Counted from the first letter of the stretch, positions 48,098-57,265 are shown. The stretch is DNA of 64,000 nucleotides from Chloroflexi bacterium UBA6622 (GCA_002433065.1 DJHK01000028.1:59612-123611), one strand, 5' to 3'. Notes: generated from the sequence alone by a model not told the origin. Numbers and translations are program-made.

Positions 48098-49192
48098 GTG
48101 GATGAGGTCCGACAGCCACGACCTGAGGAGTTCGATGATCTGGTTGCGCATGTCAATCGTGTGATGCGGGAGGAGGTCGGCAACGACCCTGTCTATGCGC
48201 TCGACTGGTCACATGTAATCAGCTTAGACAACCTTGAAAATATTCGGGTGGTTAGGGTCGATGATCAGATCGTGTCATCGGCGGCGATATTTCCACATGA
48301 AACCCGTCTGGGCTCGGTGGATCTCACCATAGGTGGCATAAACGGGGTGTCTACGGATGTTGAATATCGTCGCCGCGGTTATGCGTCGCGCGTGTTGGAG
48401 GCATGTATTGATCGAATGTCGGAGCTTGGATGCCACGTGAGTTTGTTGAGCACCGGTGTTCCAAGTTGGTATCGGCGGCTTGGTTGGGAATATGGAGGAT
48501 TGATTCGAGCCTATCGCTTCGATCGCGGCAATCGAGCATTCATTCCGCATATGCCATCCATAGATCTACGACCGGCCGATCCTGGAGACTTTGATGAATT
48601 AAGCCGTATTCATCAAGATCGTCGCTTTGGGGCGGTTCGTTCGCCCGAGCGCATGCTGTCCCTGCTCCAGCGACGTGGCCATAGGACGTGGGTTGCCGGA
48701 AGACTGGGGGAAATTGGCGCTTATCTATGTGTGCGTGGCAGGAATATTGTGGAGTACGGGGGATCAGCAGCGTTGGTCTTGTCGATGTTGTCCCGTCTGT
48801 TAGACGAGTGGGATGATCCGTCGGTTTCGACGTCTACCCAAACGCCGTCGGAACGGCGTGCCAGCGACAAGCCGACGGTTCATGCGACCCTCAATGCGCC
48901 AATGCAAGCTGACCCCGTTACCGATGCTCTCGATGCAATCGGGATCTTGTGTTCGCTTGACTACCTCGGAATGATAAGGATTGAGAGTGCTGAACGCCTT
49001 GCGGAGGCCTATATGTCGGGGGGGGCAGCCTCAGTTCACGGCGATTCGGTTGTGTTTGAAGGGTCTGAATGGATGAGGAAACTTTCACGTACAGAGGCCG
49101 TTAAGTTTGTTTTTGGTCCAGAACGACCAGCTGGCGGTGATGTTGGCGGGTTGCCGGTTCATTTTCACGAATGGCCGGTCGATAGGGTTTAG
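48098..49192 (+). CDS. Eis-like GNAT N-acetyltransferase
   Basis: A 364-residue two-domain acetyltransferase. The N-terminal GNAT part has IGGINGVSTDVEYRRRGYASRVLEACI (acetyl-CoA loop RRRGYA) and the aromatic segment WYRRLGWEYGG. A second GNAT-like part and a C-terminal domain follow, as in Eis-type and YhbS-type enzymes that acetylate aminoglycosides or protein lysines. The substrate is unknown. GTG 48098 has AGTAGG at 7 bases and is preferred over the GTG at 48092. Confidence 0.82.
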   Translation: MDEVRQPRPEEFDDLVAHVNRVMREEVGNDPVYALDWSHVISLDNLENIRVVRVDDQIVSSAAIFPHETRLGSVDLTIGGINGVSTDVEYRRRGYASRVLEACIDRMSELGCHVSLLSTGVPSWYRRLGWEYGGLIRAYRFDRGNRAFIPHMPSIDLRPADPGDFDELSRIHQDRRFGAVRSPERMLSLLQRRGHRTWVAGRLGEIGAYLCVRGRNIVEYGGSAALVLSMLSRLLDEWDDPSVSTSTQTPSERRASDKPTVHATLNAPMQADPVTDALDAIGILCSLDYLGMIRIESAERLAEAYMSGGAASVHGDSVVFEGSEWMRKLSRTEAVKFVFGPERPAGGDVGGLPVHFHEWPVDRV

Positions 49193-49390
49193 GAGCTTGC
49201 AGGTATACTCGAACGTGGGTGTGTGGCCGTGGCGGGGGTCTTGCGAACTAGTCTAGACCGTGTCCCAGTCTTTACAATCTGCCGAGGGTTTTGTTTTCGT
49301 TCGTAATGTATGTGACGGGGGACGGGGATAGCGTTTCGTTAAAAACATTTGACTAAGAAGCTCTGGAAGAGGGGCATCTGGAGGCTATGA

Positions 49391-51172
49391 ATGTCGATTG
49401 AGGAACGTCAGGACACGGCTGGCCATGTAATCGAGATTCTCGACGAAGAGTTCGAGGATTTTACGACTGAGGCGCAGGCTTTCTTAGCCGGGCAGCGAGA
49501 AGAAGATAAATTCATTGGTTTTCGATTGAAACAGGGCGTTTACGGGCAGCGACAGCCAAACGTCCAGATGATTCGGGTAAAGCTTCCCTTTGGTGGTGTG
49601 ACAGCTGACCAACTCGACGCCTTTGCTGAGGTCACAGAGCGATTTGCGCCTTTGAAGAAGGGGCATATTACGACTCGAGAGAACATTCAGATTCACCATG
49701 TTCCATTGCCACTGGCTTGGGAATTGATTCGAATCTTGGGGAGATCCGGTCTTTCGTCCCGTGAGGCTTGTGGGAACACAGTGCGTAATGTGACCGGGGA
49801 CCCATGGGGCGGGATCGCCGACGATGAGGTCTTTGACGCGACACCCTATGCTGGGGCATTTGTTCGTTATTTCGTGCGAAATCCGCTTACGCAATTGCTG
49901 CCACGAAAATTTAAGGTGGCTTTTAGTGGTTCTGATACTGATCGTGTGATTGCCGATATTCATGATCTCGGCTTCTTCTCGTGCACACGTGTAGTTGATG
50001 GGGAAGAGGTACGAGGTTTTCGGATCGTGGCCGGTGGCGGCCTTTCGATCATGCCTAAAGTGGCGTTTGAACTGTATGACTTTGTTCCTGAGACCGAATA
50101 CTTACGGGTATCTGAGGCTGTGCTGCGAATTTTCAACCGATCGGATGAGTTGCGGCGTAACCGATCGAAGGCCCGTATAAAGTTCTTGATCCACAGGGTT
50201 GGCATTGAAGCGTTTCGTGAAATGGTGGATGAAGAATTAAAGGGCGACTGGGGCCGGCACGACTATCCGTTGGAGGATCTGCTGTTTTTGGATGACGAGC
50301 AGGCTGACGCCCCTGACCTTCCTGCAGCGGCTCCGAAAATTGCTGACGAAGATGTTGAATTGTTTGAACGGTTTATGACGAGTAACGTCCGTCCTCAGGT
50401 TCAGGATGGCTACTCCACGGTTGAGGTGAAGGTGACTCAGGGTGATTTGGATCCGGACCAATTTCGTGGATTGGCAACAATTCTCCGTGAGTATGGAGCA
50501 AATCGGGCGAGGACCACCCATTGGCAGAATATCGTCTTGCGCTGGATACCTAACGATAGTGTTTACCAGGTTTGGCGCGAGTTGCGTTCGTTGGGCCTTG
50601 GAAATGCTGGGGCGTATGAGATTAACGACGTGGTTTCGTGCCCAGGCACGGATAGTTGCAAGATGGGCATCACCTCATCGATGGGTCTTAGTCGAGCTAT
50701 TCAATCCCGTGTCGAGGAGATGAATCTTCAAGATCCGCTCACCCGGCAAATCTTGATCAACATGAGCGGTTGTCCGAATTCTTGTGGAATGCACCATGTT
50801 GGGAATATCGGGTTTCATGGTGCGGCGCTCAAGAGTGATGGCCGACAGGTTCCGGCGTACCACACGTTTATCGGGGGCAATCGGCGTTATGGGTCCAAGA
50901 TGCGTATTGCCATGTTGTTGAAGACTCGCGTGCCGGCGAAACGAGCCCCGATAGTGGTTGAGCGGCTAATTCTTGACTACGAGGAGAATCGAGAAGCTGA
51001 TGATGAGACATTTAACGAATATGTCGATCGTCACGATAAGCCATATTTTGACGGACTGCTGGCCGATTTAGCGTTACCCCCGGAGTTTGAAGAAGAAAGT
51101 GATCATTTCGTGGATTGGGATCGCGATCGGCTCTATGTGCTGGAACGTGGCGAAGGTGAGTGCGCCGTCTAA
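49391..51172 (+). CDS. Nitrite/sulfite reductase, siroheme type
   Basis: A 593-residue reductase with two ferredoxin-like halves. The siroheme/[4Fe-4S] site is CX5C in SCPGTDSCKMG (Cys417, Cys423) and CX3C in SGCPNSCGMHH (about Cys460, Cys464); the first half has LKKGHITTRENIQIHHV. Sequence alone does not separate nitrite from sulfite reductase, but the downstream cysH, cysC and sat genes and siroheme precursor genes make assimilatory sulfite reduction with ferredoxin more likely. GGAGG lies about 9 bases before ATG 49391. The 198-base upstream spacer holds no clear promoter box that I can defend. Confidence 0.92.
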   Translation: MSIEERQDTAGHVIEILDEEFEDFTTEAQAFLAGQREEDKFIGFRLKQGVYGQRQPNVQMIRVKLPFGGVTADQLDAFAEVTERFAPLKKGHITTRENIQIHHVPLPLAWELIRILGRSGLSSREACGNTVRNVTGDPWGGIADDEVFDATPYAGAFVRYFVRNPLTQLLPRKFKVAFSGSDTDRVIADIHDLGFFSCTRVVDGEEVRGFRIVAGGGLSIMPKVAFELYDFVPETEYLRVSEAVLRIFNRSDELRRNRSKARIKFLIHRVGIEAFREMVDEELKGDWGRHDYPLEDLLFLDDEQADAPDLPAAAPKIADEDVELFERFMTSNVRPQVQDGYSTVEVKVTQGDLDPDQFRGLATILREYGANRARTTHWQNIVLRWIPNDSVYQVWRELRSLGLGNAGAYEINDVVSCPGTDSCKMGITSSMGLSRAIQSRVEEMNLQDPLTRQILINMSGCPNSCGMHHVGNIGFHGAALKSDGRQVPAYHTFIGGNRRYGSKMRIAMLLKTRVPAKRAPIVVERLILDYEENREADDETFNEYVDRHDKPYFDGLLADLALPPEFEEESDHFVDWDRDRLYVLERGEGECAV

Positions 51173-51198
51173 CGATCGCGTCTTGATCTAGCTCGCGT

Positions 51199-51244
51199 GG
51201 ACTGAGGCTGCCGGCCATGGATATCTTTCAGGATGATTCAGTCC
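51199..51244 (+). other. Possible stem-loop upstream of cysH
   Basis: GGACTGA at 51199-51205 and its complement TCAGTCC at 51238-51244 form 7-bp arms with a 32-base loop, just after the reductase gene and before the cysH promoter. It may be the base of an RNA structure in a readthrough transcript, or the terminator region of the reductase gene. No T-run follows. Confidence 0.25.
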
Positions 51245-51267
51245 GTTAACTATTGATTAAATAATTC

Positions 51268-51295
51268 TTGACTTTGTTGGTCAACAATATAGGAT
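51268..51295 (+). promoter_or_regulatory. Candidate cysH promoter with operator-like palindrome in the spacer
   Basis: TTGACT (51268-51273) and TAGGAT (51290-51295) are separated by 16 bases, like a -35 and a -10 box. The spacer holds TTGTTG and CAACAA around two bases (51274-51287), a symmetric site that would overlap RNA polymerase. A TTGATTAA element is just upstream at 51253-51260 and is repeated in the cysC leader. Confidence 0.5.
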
Positions 51296-51314
51296 ATGTG
51301 GCCGTGGTTAAGTT

Positions 51315-52043
51315 TTGGACGAGAGTTTCTTGGCTATTGAGGTTTCTGAAGTAGACGTTGTTGACATTGCTTCCGAGTTGGAGTCGGCTTCGGCCCAGAC
51401 CGTACTTAGGGAAGTGGTTGATCGTTTTTCTCCAGGCGTCGCGGTTTCATGCTCGTTTGGCGGACCGAGTGGGTTGGTCATTGTGGATCAACTAGCTCGA
51501 ATGAATCTGCTTGAGCGTGTGGAGGTTTATTACCTCGATACAGGATTGCTTTTTTCAGCCACGCACGAAGTTCGCGAGGAAATGGAACGTCGATATGGCT
51601 TTGAAGCGATAGCGTATAGGCCTCAGCTATCGCTTATGCAACAAGCGAGTCTTCATGGAAACGACTTGTGGGATCGTGATCCTGACAAATGCTGCGGGAT
51701 TCGAAAAGTTGCGCCGAATGTCGAGGCCTTAGATGGAAAAAGTGCGTGGATCACAGGTGTTCGCCGTGACCAGTCGGTGGGCCGAGCGGAGACTCCTGTT
51801 CTTGCATGGAATGCAAGGTTTGGCTTGGTGAAGGTTTCGCCTCTCCGCGATTGGTCTGAGGAAAAGGTTTGGGAATACGTTCGGCAACATCAGGTGCCGT
51901 ACAACGTGTTGCATGAAGACGGTTATCCGAGCTTGGGTTGCAACACGGTGTGTACGGTGAGACCAGAGTCTGGTGAGTCGCTACGAGCAGGACGATGGCG
52001 TGGACATGACAAAACAGAGTGTGGTCTTCACGACTCGCCGTAA
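51315..52043 (+). CDS. cysH: Phosphoadenylyl/adenylyl-sulfate reductase with altered cluster motif
   Basis: The 242-residue reductase converts APS or PAPS to sulfite with thioredoxin. It has the P-loop-like VAVSCSFGGPSGLVIVDQL, LDTGLLFSATHE, the pair Cys-Cys in KCCGIRKVAPN (about 126), ITGVRRDQS, and the C-terminal catalytic Cys in KTECGLH. APS reductases with a [4Fe-4S] cluster carry CC plus CXXC; here the second motif is GCNTVCT, with three residues between the Cys. The start TTG 51315 lacks a clear ribosome-binding site but lies just behind the candidate promoter, so the leader would be short. It begins the cysH-cysC-sat group. Confidence 0.9.
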   Translation: MDESFLAIEVSEVDVVDIASELESASAQTVLREVVDRFSPGVAVSCSFGGPSGLVIVDQLARMNLLERVEVYYLDTGLLFSATHEVREEMERRYGFEAIAYRPQLSLMQQASLHGNDLWDRDPDKCCGIRKVAPNVEALDGKSAWITGVRRDQSVGRAETPVLAWNARFGLVKVSPLRDWSEEKVWEYVRQHQVPYNVLHEDGYPSLGCNTVCTVRPESGESLRAGRWRGHDKTECGLHDSP

Positions 52044-52059
52044 AAGTTCCCCTGCTTAC

Positions 52060-52075
52060 TTGATTAATTAATCAA
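52060..52075. promoter_or_regulatory. Perfect 16-bp palindrome before cysC
   Basis: TTGATTAATTAATCAA is identical to its own complement and ends one base before the AAGGAG ribosome-binding site of cysC. Half of it (TTGATTAA) recurs at 51253 upstream of cysH. It is a candidate operator for a sulfur regulator, or a short hairpin at the translation start. Confidence 0.5.
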
Positions 52076-52092
52076 AGGAGAAAAAACAAGAT

Positions 52093-52641
52093 ATGGCAAA
52101 TGGTGTAACCGTCTGGTTGACGGGTCTTTCTGGAGCGGGGAAGACGACGTTGGCAGAACGTTTGCTTCCCGAGCTTGAGAACCGGGGACATCGGGTCGAG
52201 ACACTTGACGGAGATGTGGTTCGGACGCATTTGAGCAAAGGGCTTGGTTTTAGCCGCGAGGATCGGGATGAGAATATTCGTCGTATTGCTTGGGTGGCCT
52301 CGTTGGGCACCCGCCACGGAGCTACCATGATTGTTTCGGCAATTTCTCCCTACGAAGAAACTCGAACTGAAGCTCGGGAACGCATTGGGGATTTTGTCGA
52401 GGTTTACGTCAAGTGTTCACTCGATCGATTGATTGAACGTGATACCAAGGGGCTATATAAACGAGCCCTTTCGGGTGAAATCAAGAATTTCACTGGGATA
52501 AGCGACCCTTATGAAGAGCCTCGAGATCCAGAGATTGTGGTCGAAACTGATACTGAATCGGTCGAGGCGAGCGTCACGAAGATCTTGGAAGGTCTAGAGC
52601 AAGCTGGCTACTTGGCATCTCGCAGTTCTGAGGCTTCCTAA
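52093..52641 (+). CDS. cysC: Adenylylsulfate kinase
   Basis: The 182-residue kinase phosphorylates APS to PAPS. It has the P-loop [13 protein letters not shown] (Gly11-Thr18), [28 protein letters not shown] for APS binding, and the family Ser in [17 protein letters not shown] lies 13-17 bases before the ATG. Its stop codon overlaps the next ATG (TAATG), so cysC and sat are coupled; both sit downstream of cysH. Confidence 0.95.
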   Translation: MANGVTVWLTGLSGAGKTTLAERLLPELENRGHRVETLDGDVVRTHLSKGLGFSREDRDENIRRIAWVASLGTRHGATMIVSAISPYEETRTEARERIGDFVEVYVKCSLDRLIERDTKGLYKRALSGEIKNFTGISDPYEEPRDPEIVVETDTESVEASVTKILEGLEQAGYLASRSSEAS

Positions 52642-53723
52642 TGGACAATGATGTTAGGAAGACCATCGCGCTTTCGCCAAGACAGTGTGCTGATGTCGAA
52701 CTGCTTCGGGTCGGCGGCTATCGACCGCTAGAGGGTTTTATGTGTGAATCGGAGTATCGGTCTGTGCTCCACAACATGCATTTGCCTGATGGTGAACCCT
52801 GGCCTATGCCGATCACATTGGCCATGGGATCCGATGGTGGTGAACAAAATATTGCGGAAGGTGATCAAGTCGATTTACTGGATGGGGCGGGTCGGCGGGT
52901 TGGAACAATCCATGTTCAGCAGCGATTCGGGTACGACAAGGAAGCGGAAGCGACCGCGGTATTTCGTACCACAGATGAAGCACATCCAGGAGTTGCCGCT
53001 CTGTACGCACAACCGGACGAACTGATTGGTGGACCTGTCATCTTTGATGATGTTGCAAGTGTGGGTGATGATCTGCGACATCTTTCGCCTGCCGATCTTC
53101 AAAAATCATTTGCGGATCGCGGTTGGCGTACGGTGGTGGGTTTTCAGACGCGGAATCCGATACATCGAGCCCACGAATACATCCAGAAGACTGCGTTAGA
53201 AATTGTGGATGGTTTACTCATACATCCCCTAGTCGGTGTGACCAAAGAGGATGATGTCCCGGCCGATGTACGCTGGGAATGCTATGAGGTTCTGATGAAC
53301 GGGTACTTCCCGAGCAACCGAGTGATTCTGTCGGCGTTACCTGCAGCTATGCGATATGCAGGACCTAGGGAAGCTGTGTTTCACGCACTGGTTCGTCGAA
53401 ACTATGGCTGCACGCATTTTATTGTGGGCCGGGATCACGCTGGTGTCGGTGATTATTATGGTTCCTACGACGCTCAGGAGATATTTAAGGAGTTTGATCG
53501 CGGTGAACTCGGGATCGAACCACTGTTTTTTGAGCACGCGTTTTGGTGTACGTCATGTTCAGGAATGGGCACTGCCAAGACCTGTCCACATGATGCGGCT
53601 GACCATGTGTTCCTCAGTGGAACTCGTCTTCGAGCTCTTCTGAGCGAAGGTCGCAAGGCTCCACCAGAGTTCACACGCCCGGAAGTTGCCGCGGTTCTCG
53701 CGGCTGCGTATGGGACGGCCTAA
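52641..53723 (+). CDS. sat: Sulfate adenylyltransferase (ATP sulfurylase)
   Basis: The 360-residue enzyme makes APS from sulfate and ATP. It has an N-terminal PUA-like domain (residues 1-150) and the catalytic domain with FQTRNPIHRAHEY (about 168-180), which holds the QxRNPxHxxHE motif, followed by GRDHAGVGDYYGSYDA. It is the single-domain homo-oligomeric Sat form, not CysDN. A C-terminal Cys group (FWCTSCSGMGTAKTCPH) suggests a bound metal, as seen in several bacterial and archaeal Sat proteins. Confidence 0.95.
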   Translation: MDNDVRKTIALSPRQCADVELLRVGGYRPLEGFMCESEYRSVLHNMHLPDGEPWPMPITLAMGSDGGEQNIAEGDQVDLLDGAGRRVGTIHVQQRFGYDKEAEATAVFRTTDEAHPGVAALYAQPDELIGGPVIFDDVASVGDDLRHLSPADLQKSFADRGWRTVVGFQTRNPIHRAHEYIQKTALEIVDGLLIHPLVGVTKEDDVPADVRWECYEVLMNGYFPSNRVILSALPAAMRYAGPREAVFHALVRRNYGCTHFIVGRDHAGVGDYYGSYDAQEIFKEFDRGELGIEPLFFEHAFWCTSCSGMGTAKTCPHDAADHVFLSGTRLRALLSEGRKAPPEFTRPEVAAVLAAAYGTA

Positions 53724-53776
53724 TTTCTCGAGGGTACGATGTGAAGTTCTGATGGATAGATGTTTTTTGTAGGTCA

Positions 53777-54676
53777 ATGGTGCTGTTGCGAATTGCGACT
53801 CGAGGTTCACCACTAGCGCGGGCACAGGCTGCCCTTGTTGCTGATGCGCTGGTTTTGGCCAATCCCGGCATTGCAGTTGAGACAGTTGTGGTCGAAACGC
53901 TAGGTGATCGAGTTCAGGATCTTCCTATCGAGGATTTGGGAGATCGAGGAGTGTTCACCCGATCTGTTCAAGTTGCGTTGCTGGAAGATCGAGCTGACGT
54001 TGCAGTACATAGTTTCAAGGATCTTCCGACTGAACCAATGAGGGGATGTCAGCTTGCAGCAGTGATGTGCCGGGCTGATCCCCGGGATGCGCTCGTAAGT
54101 AAAGATGGATGTCGTCTGACTCAACTTCAGAAAGGTGCTCGAGTTGGTACGAGCAGTGCCCGTCGAACCGCCCAAATACGGCGTGCACGGTGTGATCTAA
54201 GTGCAGTGGGATTACGAGGTTCCGTAGGTACACGAGTTCAAAGGGTTCATGAGGGGGATCTCGACGCTGCAATACTGGCTGTCGCTGGTTTGAAGCGCGC
54301 TGGTTTGTCCTCCGTTATTTCCGAGGTTTTGGATCCGGAGGTTTTTCTCCCTGCGCCCGCGCAAGGCGCTTTAGCGGTGGAGGTTCGGGATGATCGGCCC
54401 GATATCGCGCGGGCGGTTACCAGGATTGATCATGCTGAATCGCGAATTGCTACTAGTGCCGAGCGAGCGTTTCTTCGCGGTTTGCGTGGTGGATGCAACG
54501 CCGCTGCTGGTGCATTGGCTGTGGTTTCTGGTGACCACATTACTCTAACGGTCGGGAAGTTTGATGAAGGCTCGTTAGGTGCTGAAGTTCTTAAAGGCCA
54601 TACCAACGAGGCGGTTGCTCTTGGGTATCGGGCGGCTGAACTCGTTTTGGCCGGGGGAAGCGTGCAAGCTTCATGA
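53777..54676 (+). CDS. hemC: Porphobilinogen deaminase (hydroxymethylbilane synthase)
   Basis: The 299-residue enzyme joins four porphobilinogens to hydroxymethylbilane. Signatures are IATRGSPLARAQAALV at the N-terminus, VAVHSFKDLPTE, GTSSARRTAQI, LPAPAQGALAVEVR, and the cofactor Cys in LRGGCNAAAG (about Cys239). It starts 53 bases after sat, in the same direction, and its stop overlaps the cobA start in ATGA. The siroheme needed by the upstream reductase depends on it. Confidence 0.95.
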   Translation: MVLLRIATRGSPLARAQAALVADALVLANPGIAVETVVVETLGDRVQDLPIEDLGDRGVFTRSVQVALLEDRADVAVHSFKDLPTEPMRGCQLAAVMCRADPRDALVSKDGCRLTQLQKGARVGTSSARRTAQIRRARCDLSAVGLRGSVGTRVQRVHEGDLDAAILAVAGLKRAGLSSVISEVLDPEVFLPAPAQGALAVEVRDDRPDIARAVTRIDHAESRIATSAERAFLRGLRGGCNAAAGALAVVSGDHITLTVGKFDEGSLGAEVLKGHTNEAVALGYRAAELVLAGGSVQAS

Positions 54677-55422
54677 CCGCGCGGTCGGGCACGATTTATC
54701 TGGTTGGTGCTGGACCAGGAGATCCTGGCCTGATAACTGTGCGAGGGCGTCAAATTCTTGAGTCGGCTGACGTAGTTGTTCACGATCGGCTGATTTCATG
54801 CCGCTTGTTGGAATGTGTTCGTGCAGAGGCCCGGCTTGAGGATGTTGGGAAGATGCCGGGACGAAAGAGTCGATCGCAGGAACAGATCAATGAATTGCTA
54901 ATCAATTTGGCCCGTGATGGTCGTTCGGTGTGTCGTCTTAAAGGTGGTGACCCATTTGTTTTTGGTCGGGGTGGAGAGGAGATGCTAGCTGCACAGACCG
55001 CGGGTGTGCCGATCGAAGTGATCCCCGGTGTTACGTCAGCTATAGCCGCACCTACCGCGGTTGGTGTGCCGGTTACCCATCGAGGTTGTTCTTCGTCTTT
55101 CACGATTGTTACGGGTCATGACAGCCCCTCCACGAAGTCTGGAGGAGTTGAGTGGGATCGAATTGCACAAGTTCCAGGGACCATTGTGATATTGATGGGC
55201 GTGGCTAACCTGGGTTTTATTTGTGACGCCTTGATTCAGGCAGGACGGTCTGCAAGCGAACCTGCGCAGGTTGTCGAGTCTGCAACGTTTCCCGAGCAGC
55301 GTACGGTGGTGGGAACGCTCGGTACGATTGCGAATCTCGTTCGAGATTCTGATATTAGTAATCCAGCAACGACTGTAATTGGTCCTGTTGTTACAACGCT
55401 CAAGACGGACCTTGAATTGTGA
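54673..55422 (+). CDS. cobA: Uroporphyrinogen-III C-methyltransferase (SUMT)
   Basis: The 249-residue enzyme methylates uroporphyrinogen III twice to precorrin-2, for siroheme or B12. It has IYLVGAGPGDPGLITVRG at the N-terminus, VVVHDRLIS, RLKGGDPFVFGRGGEE and EVIPGVTSAIAAPTAVGVPVTHRG, the usual SAM- and substrate-binding parts. It has only the methyltransferase domain, unlike CysG, so dehydrogenase and ferrochelatase must come from elsewhere. It overlaps hemC and hemD by four bases each. Confidence 0.95.
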   Translation: MTARSGTIYLVGAGPGDPGLITVRGRQILESADVVVHDRLISCRLLECVRAEARLEDVGKMPGRKSRSQEQINELLINLARDGRSVCRLKGGDPFVFGRGGEEMLAAQTAGVPIEVIPGVTSAIAAPTAVGVPVTHRGCSSSFTIVTGHDSPSTKSGGVEWDRIAQVPGTIVILMGVANLGFICDALIQAGRSASEPAQVVESATFPEQRTVVGTLGTIANLVRDSDISNPATTVIGPVVTTLKTDLEL

Positions 55423-56186
55423 GTGTTGCTCGAGTTGTCGTGACCAGACCCATAGTCTTTCCGGATCTCTTGGCTTCGCGGCTTGAAGAACTTGGTTGCG
55501 AGGTTGTGTCGGCGCCAGCCATCTCGATAGGTCCGCCGAGGAGCTTTGAAGCGCTCGACAATCTTGTTCGAGCCCCCGATCGGTTTGACTGGATATTGTT
55601 TATGAGTCGGAATTCGGTTCGGGGCTTTGTGCAGCGACGTCGTCGTTACAGTAGGGCCTCGCCAATTGTTCCTACAGAAGTAAAAGTCGGTGTGGTTGGC
55701 CCTTCTACAGAAGCGATAGCCAAGCGGGCGGGTATGCATGTAACGGCGTGTTCGTTGGACCACACAGGTCATAGCTTGGCGGATGTGGTGATTGGGGTGG
55801 AGGTTCATGGGGCTGAGGTCGCGGTTGTTCAGGCCGAGGAGGGCCGATCAGAAATCCTCGATCGCTTAAACAGGTGTGGACATCGTGCTACTCGTTACGC
55901 AGCGTATCGAACGCGGCCTGCAAGTGTTCCTGGTCCGGTAATAACGGCTATTCAGACGGCTGACGTAGATGTTCTGGCGTTTGCTAGTCCCTCAAGTGTT
56001 TTGAGTTTTGCGATTGCGTTAGGGGGTCTCGGCGAGGTCCCCAAGGGTGTGGCTGTGGCGGCTATTGGACCTACAACTGCCGAGGCGTGTCAGCAGGCCG
56101 GTCGACGGCCTGACGTGGTTCCTGACAAGCCGGGAGCAGTTCAGCTTGCTGACGTGATTGTGGCGCATCTTAAAGGCTCGGCCTAA
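55419..56186 (+). CDS. hemD: Uroporphyrinogen-III synthase
   Basis: A 255-residue protein of the HemD fold (two alpha/beta domains). Family conservation is low. Recognisable parts are VVVTRPIVFPDLLASRLEELG at the start, WILFMSRNSVRGF, VGVVGPSTEAIAKRAG, and later ADVDVLAFASPSSVLSF and VAAIGPTTAEACQQAGRRPDVVP. The GTG start overlaps the cobA stop (GTGA). Position between cobA and hemB confirms the call. Confidence 0.9.
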   Translation: MSVARVVVTRPIVFPDLLASRLEELGCEVVSAPAISIGPPRSFEALDNLVRAPDRFDWILFMSRNSVRGFVQRRRRYSRASPIVPTEVKVGVVGPSTEAIAKRAGMHVTACSLDHTGHSLADVVIGVEVHGAEVAVVQAEEGRSEILDRLNRCGHRATRYAAYRTRPASVPGPVITAIQTADVDVLAFASPSSVLSFAIALGGLGEVPKGVAVAAIGPTTAEACQQAGRRPDVVPDKPGAVQLADVIVAHLKGSA

Positions 56187-56258
56187 TGCGTTTTTCTGAC
56201 AAAATGGCTCAACTAATGCCCCACGCAGGTGAGATGTTCAAACATAACGGGAGGTTGA

Positions 56259-57257
56259 ATGTTCGCTGATGAGGGAAGTCGTCCCGTACGACTTCGACGC
56301 TTGCGAAAAACTCCAGCACTGCGTGCGCTCGTGCGAGAGATACGGGTCTCGGCCCAACAACTTGTATACCCGGTGTTTGTGGTGCCTGGGTCTGGAGTCA
56401 AGTCGGAAATAGATTCTATGCCGGGGCAGTTTCATTGGTCGGTGGACCGTGTTGCAGATGCCGCGCGATCGGCCGCAGATGCTGGGGTGGGTGGGTTGCT
56501 CCTGTTTGGGCAGGCTGCGATCAAGTCGCCTAGTGGTAGCGAGGCTTCTGATTCTGACGGGGTGACCCAGCAGGCGATCGAAGTGATCAAAGCCGCAGTT
56601 CCCGATCTTGTGCTGTGTACGGATGTTTGCCTGTGCTCATATACGGATCATGGACACTGCGGTGTATTGGTAGGTGATGAGGTCGACAACGATGCATCGG
56701 TAGACCGTGTCGCACAGGTGGCCTTGTCGCATGCTCAAGCTGGCGCTGATGTTGTTGCGCCTTCAGACATGATGGACGGACGAGTGAGGGCCGTCCGTAC
56801 CTTGTTAGATAGTGAAGGTTTTATCGATGTTTCCATCATGGCCTATGCAGCCAAGTACGCGAGCGCCTTCTATGGGCCGTTTCGAGATGCGGCAGATTCT
56901 GCGCCTATGTTTGGTGATCGGCATGGATACCAATTAGATCCGGCGAATATTCGAGAGGCTATTAGGGAAGTCGAACTTGATGTGGCTGAAGGCGCGGATA
57001 TTGTGATAGTAAAACCGGGCCTGACATATCTTGATGTTGTGGCCCAAGTCCGGTCTCAGTTTGATGTTCCAGTGGCTGCCTATGTCGTGAGCGGAGAATA
57101 CGCAGCAATCAAGGCCGCTGCTTCCCGTGGCTGGCTTGATGAACGGACGGCTTTCATGGAGACGCTTACGTCAGTTGCTCGAGCAGGAGCTGATGTGATC
57201 ATTACGTATTCCGCGATAGACGTAGCTCGCTGGATGACTGAGAGTCGTTCCCGCTGA
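56259..57257 (+). CDS. hemB: Delta-aminolevulinic acid dehydratase (porphobilinogen synthase)
   Basis: The 332-residue enzyme condenses two aminolevulinates to porphobilinogen. It starts SRPVRLRRLRKTPALRALV. The zinc-binding Cys group is CTDVCLCSYTDHGHCG (about 120-135), the two Schiff-base lysines are in MAYAAKYASAFYGPF (about 198) and VIVKPGLTYLD (about 252), and the lid is DRHGYQLDPAN. The three Cys indicate the zinc-dependent type. GGGAGG lies about 7 bases before the ATG. It closes the haem/siroheme gene series and is followed 8 bases later by an EamA transporter gene. Confidence 0.96.
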   Translation: MFADEGSRPVRLRRLRKTPALRALVREIRVSAQQLVYPVFVVPGSGVKSEIDSMPGQFHWSVDRVADAARSAADAGVGGLLLFGQAAIKSPSGSEASDSDGVTQQAIEVIKAAVPDLVLCTDVCLCSYTDHGHCGVLVGDEVDNDASVDRVAQVALSHAQAGADVVAPSDMMDGRVRAVRTLLDSEGFIDVSIMAYAAKYASAFYGPFRDAADSAPMFGDRHGYQLDPANIREAIREVELDVAEGADIVIVKPGLTYLDVVAQVRSQFDVPVAAYVVSGEYAAIKAAASRGWLDERTAFMETLTSVARAGADVIITYSAIDVARWMTESRSR

Positions 57258-57265
57258 GCCGCAGC

